Assembly (NCBI RefSeq): GCF_001418475.1
Contig: NZ_LIQX01000041.1
Coordinates: forward strand, 1 to 36,782
Length of the DNA: 36,782 nucleotides
DNA from: Streptomyces ossamyceticus
GTDB lineage: Bacteria > Actinomycetota > Actinomycetes > Streptomycetales > Streptomycetaceae
Direction: 5' to 3'
Every line of letters begins with the position of its first letter. Position 1 is the first letter of the stretch. The notes below the pieces were generated by a model, which was not told the origin of the DNA, made no database searches, and worked only from the letters and a program-made list of their open reading frames with translations. The translations under genes and the position numbers were made by a program. This document shows positions 1 through 7,779 of this stretch, in pieces.

Positions 1-1944
1 CCCCTGGGGTGGGGCGGCGGGGACTACCGGGGGCTGTGTGACACCGTTCGTGGCGGCAGGGGTCCGGTCGCCGGCCTGGGGTGCGGTGCTCGCCGCGGCC
101 GACAGTGCCTCGGCGAGTCCACCCAGCTCGACGTGCACGACGAGCACCGGCTTCGAGGGGGTCGCCGCCGCCGCGGAGCGCAACGCATCGGCGAGGGCCG
201 CGTCGTCGGGGGACGTCTCCCCCAGTGCCGGTATGGCCGTCACGACGACCGCGTCGCACGCGTCGTCGGCCAGGGCGTCCGACAGCACCCGGTGGAAGTC
301 GTCCGCCGAGGCGGCGGTCGTCAGATCGACCGGCGGCAGCGGACGGAGCCCTTCCGCGAGGCACGCGTCATAGGTGAGCAGCCCCAACGACTCCGAGTTG
401 CCGAGGATCGCCACGCGCGGGCCCGCCGGGAGCGGCTGCCGGGCCAGCAGCAGCCCCGCGTCCACCAGCTCCGTGATCGTGTCGACCCGGATCACCCCCG
501 CCTGCCGCAGCACCGCGGACACCGTGGCGTGCGGCAGCCGCGTGGCGCGCACCGCGTGCCCCTGCGGGGCCGCCCCATGGCGTGCTCCCTGGACGACGAC
601 GAGCGGTTTCACCGCGGCGGTCCGCCGGGCGAGGCGGGTGAACTTGCGCGGGTTGCCGATGGACTCCAGGTACATCAGCACGACATCGGTGTCGGGGTCC
701 TCGTACCAGTACTGGATGACGTCGTTGCCGGAGACGTCCGCCCGGTTGCCGGACGACACGAACGTGGACACGCCCGTCACGCCGGTCACCCCTCCCCCGC
801 GCCGGTGCAGCCGGGACAGCAGCGCGATGCCGATGGCGCCGGACTGGGCGAAGAGGCCGATGCGCCCGGAGCGCGGCATCTGCGGGGCGAGCGAGGCGTT
901 GAGCCGTACGTCGGGGGCGGTGTTGATGACGCCGAACGCGTTCGGCCCGATGATGCGCATGCCGTACGCGCGTGCCATGCGGACGAGTTCACGCTGGCGG
1001 TCGTGCCCCTCGGGGCCGCTCTCGGCGTACCCGGCGGAGACCACCACGAGGCCCTGCACACCGTGTTCACCGCACTCGGCGACGACCTCGGGGACCTGCG
1101 CGGCGGGGACGGCCACGACGGCGAGGTCGACGGGGTCCTCGATGTCACGGACGGAGGGGTACGCCGGGACGCCGTCCAGCTCCTTGTCCCGCACGGCCTT
1201 GTTCACCGCGTAGAGCCGGCCCGCGAAGCCCGCGTCCCGGAGGTTGGCGAGCACGCTGCGGCCCACTCCGCCCGGTGTGCGCCCGGCGCCGATCACAGCC
1301 ACCGAGCCGGGGGCGAGGAGCCGCTGCACCGACCTGGCCTCGGCCCGCTGCTCCCGCGCGCGCTGCACGGCGACGGAACGGTCGGTGGGCTCCAGGCCGA
1401 ACTCCAGGCGTACGACGCCGTCCTCGAAGCTGCGCTTCTGCTGGTACCCGGCGTCGGTGAACACCTTGATCATCTTGGAGTTGGCGGGCAGCACCTCGGC
1501 GGCGAAGCGCCGGATGCCGCGCTCACGGGCGACGGCGGCGATGTGTTCGAGGAGGGCGGAGGCGACGCCGCGGCCCTGGTGGGCGTCCTGGACGAGGAAG
1601 GCGACCTCGGCCTCGTCGGCCGGGGCCGAGGCGGGCATTCCGTCGGCGCCGATGCGGTCATAGCGTACGGTGGCGATGAACTCGCCGCCGACGGTGGCGG
1701 CGAGACCCACCCGATCCACGAAGTCGTGGTGCGTGAAGCGGTGGACGTCCTTGGCGGACAGGCGAGGGTACGGCGCGAAGAAGCGGTAGTACTTCGACTC
1801 GTCGGAGACCTGCTCGTAGAAGCTGACCAGACGCTCGGCGTCATCAACGGTGATGGGCCGGATGCGTGCGGTGCCGCCGTCGCGCAGCACCACGTCGGCC
1901 TCCCAGTGGGCGGGGTACTCATGCCGGTCCGACGAGGTCTGCAT
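1..1944 (-). CDS. GNAT / NDP-forming acyl-CoA synthetase-like protein lysine acyltransferase (Pat type), C-terminus off window
   Basis: The frame is open from an ATG at 1944 to the left edge, so only the first 648 codons are seen. An N-terminal GNAT acetyltransferase domain (about residues 15-170) carries the acetyl-CoA loop QGRGVA and the usual motif-B region ending ANSKMIKVF. It is followed by a CoA-binding Rossmann domain (VAVIGAGR, GGVGRSV) and a succinyl-CoA-ligase-like domain (GPNAFGVIN, FAQSGAIGIALL, SSGNRADVSGND). This order, GNAT first and ADP-forming acyl-CoA synthetase-like part second, matches the Streptomyces Pat enzymes that acetylate acyl-CoA synthetases on lysine; that role is by family, not shown here. 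The last codons visible are Ala/Pro/Thr-rich and look like a linker, so a further domain such as ATP-grasp probably lies outside. It is divergent from ptsH and shares its upstream region. Confidence 0.88.
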   Translation of the reverse strand, partial: MQTSSDRHEYPAHWEADVVLRDGGTARIRPITVDDAERLVSFYEQVSDESKYYRFFAPYPRLSAKDVHRFTHHDFVDRVGLAATVGGEFIATVRYDRIGADGMPASAPADEAEVAFLVQDAHQGRGVASALLEHIAAVARERGIRRFAAEVLPANSKMIKVFTDAGYQQKRSFEDGVVRLEFGLEPTDRSVAVQRAREQRAEARSVQRLLAPGSVAVIGAGRTPGGVGRSVLANLRDAGFAGRLYAVNKAVRDKELDGVPAYPSVRDIEDPVDLAVVAVPAAQVPEVVAECGEHGVQGLVVVSAGYAESGPEGHDRQRELVRMARAYGMRIIGPNAFGVINTAPDVRLNASLAPQMPRSGRIGLFAQSGAIGIALLSRLHRRGGGVTGVTGVSTFVSSGNRADVSGNDVIQYWYEDPDTDVVLMYLESIGNPRKFTRLARRTAAVKPLVVVQGARHGAAPQGHAVRATRLPHATVSAVLRQAGVIRVDTITELVDAGLLLARQPLPAGPRVAILGNSESLGLLTYDACLAEGLRPLPPVDLTTAASADDFHRVLSDALADDACDAVVVTAIPALGETSPDDAALADALRSAAAATPSKPVLVVHVELGGLAEALSAAASTAPQAGDRTPAATNGVTQPPVVPAAPPQG

Positions 1945-2059
1945 GGGCCCCAGAGTACGGCTCGCGTCCGACAACGGCGCGGGGCAGTCTGGGGAAACAC
2001 AACAGCCGGTGCGCGGTCAGGCCGTGGGCCCGTTCCGGCGTCGCTTCACGATATGGGAA

Positions 2060-2089
2060 ACTGGTCTAGACAACCCGGTCTAGACCTCT
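2060..2089. promoter_or_regulatory. Tandem DasR operators (dre boxes) upstream of ptsH
   Basis: Two copies of a CTAG-centred palindrome lie side by side. The first, 2060-2075, reads ACTGGTCTAGACAACC; the second, 2074-2089, has a perfect GGTCTAGACC core at 2077-2086. The known DasR consensus is ACTGGTCTAGACCACT. The cores are 14 bp apart. DasR is the GlcN-6-P-responsive GntR regulator of PTS genes in Streptomyces, so repression of ptsH is the expected role. The divergent acyltransferase, whose start is 116 bp away, might also be affected. Confidence 0.85.
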
Positions 2090-2126
2090 TCGAGGTACCC
2101 GAGACACACCTGAAGGGCAGCATCAC

Positions 2127-2408
2127 ATGGCTGAGCGCCGCGTCAACGTCGGCTGGGCCGAGGGCCTCCACGCCCGCCCCGCTTCCATCTTCGTCCGGGC
2201 CGCCACGGCCGCCGGTATCCCCGTGACGATCGCCAAGGCCGACGGCAACCCCGTCAACGCCGCTTCCATGCTGGCGGTCCTGGGCCTGGGCGCCCAGGGC
2301 GGCGAGGAGATCGTCCTCGCCTCCGACGCCGAGGGCGCGGACGCCGCGCTCGACCGTCTGGCGAAGCTCGTCGCCGAGGGGCTCGAAGAGCTCCCCGAGA
2401 CGGTCTGA
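2127..2408 (+). CDS. ptsH: Phosphocarrier protein HPr
   Basis: This 93-residue cytoplasmic protein matches HPr over its full length. It carries phosphate from EI to the sugar-specific EIIA proteins of the phosphotransferase system. The active-site motif LHARPAS contains His15, and the region equivalent to the HPr-kinase site, AASMLAVLGLG, has Ser47. The ATG at 2127 has an AAGGG ribosome site at 2113-2117. The gene stands alone, preceded by two DasR operators and followed by a strong hairpin terminator, so it is probably monocistronic and tuned by amino-sugar availability. This fits actinomycetes, where ptsH is separate from ptsI/crr. Confidence 0.97.
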   Translation: MAERRVNVGWAEGLHARPASIFVRAATAAGIPVTIAKADGNPVNAASMLAVLGLGAQGGEEIVLASDAEGADAALDRLAKLVAEGLEELPETV

Positions 2409-2448
2409 CCCACGCGACACCGGCCTGAAGGCCGCTCGCGGCAGCACA

Positions 2449-2482
2449 GAAGGGCTCGTCCGATTTATCGGGCGAGCCCTTC
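2449..2482 (+). terminator. Hairpin terminator of ptsH
   Basis: Arms 2449-2463 and 2468-2482 form a 15-bp stem with one T-G wobble around a TTTA loop. There is no clear U-tract, which is normal for Streptomyces terminators. It lies 40 bp after the ptsH stop. Confidence 0.85.
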
Positions 2483-2598
2483 GCATTTCGCAGGGCAGAG
2501 GGGTCGGGTGAATTAGTCTGCGGCGTCGGGAAATCCGTCCGCGGGCAGCAGAAATAACACCCCTCGAATTCACGCCTTCTTTGTATACGGCCCTCGTG

Positions 2599-3303
2599 TT
2601 AATGCCGCAGACTCGGCGTGTTTACGGGGTGTTGCGAAGTCCTCACACGGTCCGGTCGCTCCGCCGCCGCGGGCCGACCCGCAAAGCGCAGCCGATGCGC
2701 CGAGGTCGCCCGCTCGGTGTGCAGAGCGGTGATCGTCCGCGCGCGCTCGCTGTCGCCGCGGGCCACGGCGTCCACGATGCCGCCGTGCTCGGCCCAGGAC
2801 TCCACGGGGTTGGCCGGCGCCTCGACCGCGTACATCCAGGCGATCTTGTGCCGCAGCTGGGCGAGCGTCGAGGTCAGGGCGGGGCTCCCGGAGGCCTGGG
2901 CGAGCGTCTCGTGGAACCAGCCGCCCAGCGAGCGCAGATCCTCGCTGTTGCCCCGCCTGGCCCGCTCCTGGCCCAGCCTGACCAGGCCGCGCAGGACCTT
3001 CAGATGCGCCTCCGTGCGGCGCTGGGCGGCACGGGCGGCGCCCAGCGGCTCCAGCAGCATGCGCATCTCCAGCAGGTCGGAGGCCTCCTGCTCGGTCGGC
3101 TCGGCGACGCACGCGCCCGCGTGCCGGCGCGTCACCACGAAGCCCTCGGCCTCCAGCGTGCGCAGCGCCTCGCGCACGGGGACGCGGCTCACGCCGTACC
3201 GGCGGGCGAGCAGTTCCTCGGTGAGCCGGCTGCCCCGCTCGTAGACACCCGCGACGATGTCATCACGGATCGCCGTGCATACCGAGTGCGCCGGAATACG
3301 CAT
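2599..3303 (-). CDS. GntR-family transcriptional regulator, FadR/FCD subfamily
   Basis: A 234-residue DNA-binding regulator. An N-terminal winged helix-turn-helix (about residues 8-65, ELLARRYGVSRVPVREALRTLEAEG split over the HTH) is typical GntR. The C-terminal all-helical FCD domain (about 75-200) keeps the histidines that bind metal or an organic-acid effector in this family: FHETL (His131), EHGGIVDAV (His173) and ALHTERA (His195). The ATG at 3303 is chosen because a GGAGG site sits 8 nt before it; the frame continues upstream but without a ribosome site or family similarity. The target and ligand cannot be read from the sequence. A CGTCA-N5-TGACG palindrome in its own promoter region suggests autoregulation. 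Confidence 0.88.
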   Translation of the reverse strand: MRIPAHSVCTAIRDDIVAGVYERGSRLTEELLARRYGVSRVPVREALRTLEAEGFVVTRRHAGACVAEPTEQEASDLLEMRMLLEPLGAARAAQRRTEAHLKVLRGLVRLGQERARRGNSEDLRSLGGWFHETLAQASGSPALTSTLAQLRHKIAWMYAVEAPANPVESWAEHGGIVDAVARGDSERARTITALHTERATSAHRLRFAGRPAAAERPDRVRTSQHPVNTPSLRH

Positions 3304-3332
3304 GACCGACCTCCGCCTTAATCCCCGTGAAA

Positions 3333-3347
3333 CGTCATTGATTGACG
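3333..3347. promoter_or_regulatory. Candidate autoregulatory operator of the GntR gene
   Basis: Arms CGTCA (3333-3337) and TGACG (3343-3347) flank TTGAT. The palindrome is 30 bp before the GntR start codon. Size and symmetry fit a FadR-subfamily operator, but binding is inferred only. Confidence 0.4.
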
Positions 3348-3442
3348 CGTGTTCAGGTGACTCTATTGCAGCGGGCCGGAATTTCCGATGGCAGTCCGGA
3401 ATCCATGGATATTTTTTGGACAGCGGGTACGCCACAACAAGG

Positions 3443-3470
3443 AAAGCCCCGGCTCGGTGAGCCGGGGCCT
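3443..3470 (-). terminator. Hairpin terminator of the M23 peptidase gene
   Basis: An 11-bp GC-rich stem (3446-3456 region paired with 3458-3469) with a 3-nt loop, followed on the minus strand by TTTCC. It lies 20 bp after the M23 stop codon. Confidence 0.85.
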
Positions 3471-3489
3471 CCTGAAGGTGAAGCTTTCG

Positions 3490-4275
3490 TCAGACGTTCA
3501 CACCGTGCGAGCGCAGGTACGCGACGGGGTCGATGTCCGAGCCGTACTCGGCCGACGTGCGGGCCTCGAAGTGCAGGTGCGGGCCGGTGACGTTGCCGGT
3601 CGCCCCGGAGAGGCCGATCTGCTGGCCGGGGGTGACGGTCTGGCCGACGGAGACGCCGATGGACGACAGGTGGCCGTACTGGGTGAACGTCCCGTCGTTC
3701 ATCTTGATCACGACGTTGTTGCCGTACGCGCCGCCCCAGCCGGCCTCGACGACGGTGCCGGCGCCCACGGCATGGACGGGCGTGCCGGAGGCGGCGTGGA
3801 AGTCGACACCGGTGTGGCTGCCGGAGGACCAGACGGCGCCGCCGGCCTTGTAGCCGGTGGAGATGTAGGAGCCGGTGATGGGAGAGACATACGTGTTGAG
3901 GCGCTCGCGCTCGGCGGCGCGGGCGGCACGTGCCTTGATCTCCTCGCGCTCCTTGGCGGCGGCGCGCTCCTGCTTCGCCTTCTCGGCGGCGGCCTTGCGG
4001 GCCTCCTCCTGCGCCTGCTGCTTGACGGCGGCCACCTCGGCGGCCTGCTGCTGCGCGGCGGCCTGGGCGTCGACCTGCTCGGCGACCGTGTCACCGAGGA
4101 CGATGATCTGGTTCAGCCCCGTCTGCTCGGGGGCGGGCTCCGCGGCGAGCGCCGGGACGGCGACGGTGCCGACGACACCGGTGGTGGTGAGAGCGGCGAC
4201 GCCCACGGTCCTCGTGGTCGTGCGCTTCACGCGGCCGGGACGGCGGTGCTTCCCGGGAGCGCGGGTGAACGCCAT
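3490..4275 (-). CDS. Secreted M23 family metallopeptidase (LytM/lysostaphin-like)
   Basis: A 261-residue predicted cell-wall hydrolase. Residues 1-45 form a long basic signal peptide ending near ALAA. Residues about 62-127 are a Gln/Ala/Lys/Glu-rich coiled coil with strong helical character. The C-terminal M23 domain (about 130-255) has the zinc ligands His154 and Asp158 in HTGVD, His202 in YGHLS and the His233/His235 pair in PHLHFE, so it should be an active endopeptidase cleaving peptidoglycan cross-bridges or stem peptides. The ATG at 4275 has a purine-rich AAGGAAAGGA site upstream. The long 5' region folds into a c-di-AMP riboswitch, so expression is probably shut down when c-di-AMP is high. 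The gene has its own terminator. Confidence 0.93.
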   Translation of the reverse strand: MAFTRAPGKHRRPGRVKRTTTRTVGVAALTTTGVVGTVAVPALAAEPAPEQTGLNQIIVLGDTVAEQVDAQAAAQQQAAEVAAVKQQAQEEARKAAAEKAKQERAAAKEREEIKARAARAAERERLNTYVSPITGSYISTGYKAGGAVWSSGSHTGVDFHAASGTPVHAVGAGTVVEAGWGGAYGNNVVIKMNDGTFTQYGHLSSIGVSVGQTVTPGQQIGLSGATGNVTGPHLHFEARTSAEYGSDIDPVAYLRSHGVNV

Positions 4276-4284
4276 GGAGTGGCT

Positions 4285-4445
4285 GATCCTTTCCTTCCCT
4301 CTCGCCTACCGGGTTAGCTGACGGGTTCGGAGCAGGAAGGTCTCCTACGGACACCCCTCGTTTCGCGAAGCTCGCGAAGGGCACCCGATTCACCCCAGGG
4401 ACTGCGGTTGGGTCCCCGGCTCCCCTGGCTCGCGCCGTGGGGGGA
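4285..4445 (-). ncRNA. c-di-AMP riboswitch (ydaO-yuaA type) in the leader of the M23 gene
   Basis: Reading the minus strand, the leader contains the hallmarks of actinobacterial ydaO elements: GGGGACCCAA, then GGGGTGAATC, a variable hairpin (TTCGCGA near-palindrome), then CCGAACCCGTCAGCTAACC and GTAGGCGAGAGGGAAGGA just before the start codon. The same leader class precedes Rpf and other cell-wall hydrolase genes in Streptomyces. The limits are approximate. I could not fold it, but the conserved blocks and their order leave little doubt. Confidence 0.85.
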
Positions 4446-4604
4446 CTCGGCGATGACTGTCCGGTGCCGCGGGTGCGGCGAACTGCTGGCGAACAGCCGG
4501 ACCGACGCTAAGCGGGTCGCCTCCGAAATAACAAACGCATCACGGGTTTTGAGGCGTACGCCACAGGTCAGACAGGCAACCTCCGCCATCAATACGGACA
4601 AACA

Positions 4605-4638
4605 GGGGCCCCGGTGACACTTCCGTCACCGGGGCCTC
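4605..4638 (-). terminator. Hairpin terminator of the M16 peptidase operon
   Basis: A perfect 12-bp stem (4607-4618 with 4625-4636), 6-nt loop, followed on the minus strand by CCTGTTTG. It lies about 27 bp after the last M16 stop codon. Confidence 0.85.
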
Positions 4639-4664
4639 TCGTTCCGCTCGTCCGCGGCCCTTCT

Positions 4665-6053
4665 CTACTCGGCCGGTACGACGGTGACTTCGCCGATCCC
4701 GAGGGCCCTGACCGGCTCCTCGATCTGCGCGGCGTCACCGACCAGGACGGTCACCAGACGGTCCACCGGGAAGGCGCTCACGACGGCCGCGGTGGCCTCC
4801 ACGGTGCCGGTGGCGGCGAGCTGTCGGTACAGCGTCGACTGGTAGTCGTCCGGCAGATGCTGCTCGACCTGGTCGGCCAGCGTGCTCGCCACGGCCGCCG
4901 CCGTCTCGAACTTGAGGGGGGCGACCCCGACGAGGTTCTGCACGGCGACGTCCCGCTCGGCGTCCGTCAGGCCCCCGGCGGCGAGGGTGCGCAGCACCGT
5001 CCACAGGTCGTCGAGCGCCGGACCGGTGTTCGGTGTGTCCACGGAACCGCTGATGGCGAGCATCGAGACACCGGAGCCGTCCGGCGCGGAGCGCAGCACC
5101 TGGCCGAACGCGCGCACGCCGTAGGTGTAGCCCTTCTCCTCACGCAGGACGCGGTCCAGACGGGAGGTGAGGGTGCCGCCGAGGCAGTAGGTGCCGAGCA
5201 CCTGGGCCGGCCACACCCGGTCGTGCCGGTCGACACCGACGCGGCCGATGAGCAGCTGCGTCTGGACGGCGCCGGGGCGGTCGACGATGACGACGCGCCC
5301 GGTGTCGTCGGCGCTCACCGCCGGCATGGTGCGGGGCTTGGCCGGGGAGCCCGTCCAGGCACCCAGGGTGTCGCCGAGCAGCGCGTCGAGGTCGACTCCG
5401 GTGAGGTCGCCGACGATCACGGCGGTGGCCGTCGCCGGGCGGACGTGCCGCTCGTAGAAGGCGCGTACGGCAGCGGAGTCGATGCTCGCCACCGTCTCCT
5501 CGGTGCCCTGGCGAGGCCGGGACATGCGGGAGTCCGCCGGGAACAGCTGCTTGGAGAGCTCCTTCGCGGCCCGGCGGCCCGGGTTCGCGGTCTCGTGCGG
5601 GATCTCGTCGAGCCGGTTGGCCACGAGCCGCTCGATCTCGCTGTCCGCGAACGCGGGGGCCCGCAGGGCGTCGGCGAGCAGACCGAGCGCCTTGCCGAGC
5701 CGCGACACGGGCACTTCGAGGGAGAGGCGGACGCCGGGGTGGTCGGCGTGCGAGTCGAGGGTGGCGCCGCAGCGCTCCAGCTCGGCGGCGAACTCCTCGG
5801 CGGAGTGCTTGTCGGTGCCCTCGGAGAAGGCCCTCGTCATGATCGTGGCAACGCCGTCGAGTCCGGCGGGCTCGGCGTCCAGGGGGGCGTCGAGGAGGAC
5901 CTCGACGGCGACGACCTGCTGGCCGGGGCGGTGGCAGCGGAGCACCGTCAGGCCGTTGTCCAGGGTGCCGCGCTCGGGTGCCGGGAACGCCCAGGGCCTG
6001 GCCTCGCCGGCCTGGGGCTGCGGGTGGAAGTCCATGGTCGCGAGCTCGGTCAC
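4665..6053 (-). CDS. M16 family peptidase, non-catalytic partner (zinc motif lost)
   Basis: A 462-residue protein with the two-lobed M16B fold. The region aligned with the zinc motif reads GVATIMTRAFSEGT (67-80), so the three ligand/catalytic positions of HxxEH are Thr70, Thr73 and Arg74. The second lobe has the usual M16 substrate-binding region (GGTLTSRLDRVLREEKGYTYGV). By analogy with mitochondrial processing peptidase alpha subunits and paired bacterial M16B proteins, it is inferred to be the substrate-binding half of a heterodimer with the upstream gene. The GTG at 6053 overlaps the upstream stop in a GTGA, indicating translational coupling; an internal ATG at 6035 is a less likely start. 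Confidence 0.88.
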   Translation of the reverse strand: MTELATMDFHPQPQAGEARPWAFPAPERGTLDNGLTVLRCHRPGQQVVAVEVLLDAPLDAEPAGLDGVATIMTRAFSEGTDKHSAEEFAAELERCGATLDSHADHPGVRLSLEVPVSRLGKALGLLADALRAPAFADSEIERLVANRLDEIPHETANPGRRAAKELSKQLFPADSRMSRPRQGTEETVASIDSAAVRAFYERHVRPATATAVIVGDLTGVDLDALLGDTLGAWTGSPAKPRTMPAVSADDTGRVVIVDRPGAVQTQLLIGRVGVDRHDRVWPAQVLGTYCLGGTLTSRLDRVLREEKGYTYGVRAFGQVLRSAPDGSGVSMLAISGSVDTPNTGPALDDLWTVLRTLAAGGLTDAERDVAVQNLVGVAPLKFETAAAVASTLADQVEQHLPDDYQSTLYRQLAATGTVEATAAVVSAFPVDRLVTVLVGDAAQIEEPVRALGIGEVTVVPAE

Positions 6054-7444
6054 TTCGCCGACTCCTCGTTCTCGTCGGTGGTCGCGTCGGCGTCCGTCGC
6101 CGCGCTCTCGGCCTCGTCGTCGGCCGCGTCGTCGGCGTCGTCGTCGACGGGTTCGTAGACGAGCACCGCGCGGTTGTCGGGCCGCAGGCGCGCCTTGGCG
6201 ACCTCCTGGACCTCCTCGGCGGTCACGTCGAGCACCCGGTCGACGGCGGTCAGGGCGAGCTTGGGGTCGCCGAACAGGACCGCGAAGCGGCACAGTTCGT
6301 CGGCGCGGCCCGCGACCGTGCCGAGCCGGTCCAGCCACTCGCGCTCCAACTGGGCGTGGGCGCGCTCCATCTCCTCGGCCGTGGGGCCCTCCTCGGCGAA
6401 CCGGGCGAGCTCCTCGTCGACGGCGGCCTCGATGACGGGCACCTCGACGTCGCCGGAGGTCTTGACGTCCATCCAGGCCAGGGAGGGGGAGCCGGCCAGT
6501 CGCAGCAGACCGAACCCGGCGGTCACCGCCGTGCGGTCGCGGCGGACGAGCCGGTTGTAGAGGCGGGAGGACTCGCCTCCGCCGAGGATGGCGAGGGCCA
6601 GGTCGGCCGCGTCGCACGCGCGTGTGCCGTCCTCCGGGAGGCGGTAGGCGGCCATCAGCGCACGGGCGGGCACCTTCTCCTCGACGACCTCGCGGTGCTG
6701 CTCGCCGATGACGTCGGGCAGCCCGCCGTCACGCGGCTGCGGCTTGCCGTCGTAGGACGGGATGGAGCCGAAGTACTTCTCGACCCAGGCGAGGGTCTGC
6801 TCCGGGTCGATGTCGCCGACGATCGAGAGGACCGCGTTGTTGGGGGCGTAGTACGTCCGGAAGAACTGACGGGCGTCCTCCAGACTGGCCGCCTCCAGGT
6901 CCTCCATGGAGCCGATCGGGGTGTGCCGGTAGGGGTGGCCCTCCGGATATGCGAGCCGGAAGATCCGCTCGAACGCGGTGCCGTACGGCACGTTGTCGTA
7001 GCGCTGCCGGCGCTCGTTCTTGACGACGTCCCGCTGGTTGTCCAGGTTCTTCTGGTCGAGCGCGAACAGCAGGCTGCCCATGCGGTCGGCCTCCAGCCAC
7101 AGCGCGAGCTCCAGCTGGTGGGCGGGCATCGTCTCGAAGTAGTTGGTGCGCTCCCAGCTGGTGGTGCCGTTGAGCGAGCCGCCTGCGCCCTGGACCAACT
7201 CGAAGTGGCCGTTGCCCGAGACCTGCTTGGAGCCCTGGAACATCAGGTGCTCGAAGAGGTGGGCGAGGCCGGTGCGTCCCTCGACCTCGTGGCGGGAGCC
7301 GACGTCGTACCAGAGGCACACCGCGGCGACCGGGGTCAGGTGGTCCTCGGAGAGCACCACGCGCAGGCCGTTGTCCAGGCGGTGCTCCTTCACTGTCAGG
7401 CCTTCGGAGCCTGCCTCGGCTGTGGCCGTGTGACCCATGGGCAT
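6050..7444 (-). CDS. M16 family zinc metallopeptidase, catalytic partner
   Basis: A 464-residue M16B peptidase with an intact inverted zinc motif: His62-x-x-Glu65-His66 in AHLFEHLMF and the third ligand Glu144 (VVKNERR), 78 residues later as usual in the family. No signal peptide is visible, so it is likely cytoplasmic. The last 40 residues are an Asp/Glu/Ala-rich tail not typical of the fold. The ATG at 7444 has GAAGGGA 6 nt upstream; a second ATG two codons on is possible. The overlap with the next gene and the opposite state of their zinc motifs argue for an obligate heterodimer. Substrates are unknown. Confidence 0.93.
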   Translation of the reverse strand: MPMGHTATAEAGSEGLTVKEHRLDNGLRVVLSEDHLTPVAAVCLWYDVGSRHEVEGRTGLAHLFEHLMFQGSKQVSGNGHFELVQGAGGSLNGTTSWERTNYFETMPAHQLELALWLEADRMGSLLFALDQKNLDNQRDVVKNERRQRYDNVPYGTAFERIFRLAYPEGHPYRHTPIGSMEDLEAASLEDARQFFRTYYAPNNAVLSIVGDIDPEQTLAWVEKYFGSIPSYDGKPQPRDGGLPDVIGEQHREVVEEKVPARALMAAYRLPEDGTRACDAADLALAILGGGESSRLYNRLVRRDRTAVTAGFGLLRLAGSPSLAWMDVKTSGDVEVPVIEAAVDEELARFAEEGPTAEEMERAHAQLEREWLDRLGTVAGRADELCRFAVLFGDPKLALTAVDRVLDVTAEEVQEVAKARLRPDNRAVLVYEPVDDDADDAADDEAESAATDADATTDENEESAK

Positions 7445-7779
7445 GTACGTCCCTTCGATGGCGAGCGCGGTCGCTGGAACCGCGGTTGTCCTGCCGGTCC
7501 TGCCACTGTATGCAAGCGTGCGGACGCTCGGCGAAGTTCCCGTAACGCGTACGCCGACGGCGAGAACGCCTTACGCCGAGAGCGAGAACCCCGGATGCCG
7601 GGAGCGGGACCGCCGGTGGTCACCGACGGGCAGTGGTTAAGGTCGGCGCACGCGGTTGACACGGCGGCGCCGGGCACCCGCCCCGGCGGGGAATGCCGGG
7701 TCGTGTCCGGGTTGTCAGTGCGGCAGTCCACAATGGTCCGCGTCAGAGTCCGTTCACTTGCAGCAAGGAGCCGGCAGCG
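7445..7779. other. Intergenic region between the M16 operon and parC
   Basis: A 335-bp divergent promoter region. I see TTGACA at 7656 and TTGTCA at 7712, but neither has a convincing -10 at the right distance. No gene or strong hairpin was found. Confidence 0.5.

Noticed and set aside
133..2226. 697-codon open frame on the plus strand across the acyltransferase gene
   Set aside because: It is antisense to a frame with clear GNAT and CoA-binding motifs, and its product is low-complexity Arg/Gly/His. Such mirror frames arise from high GC.
7656..7740. parC promoter from TTGACA or TTGTCA
   Set aside because: No suitable -10 hexamer at 16-18 bp from either.
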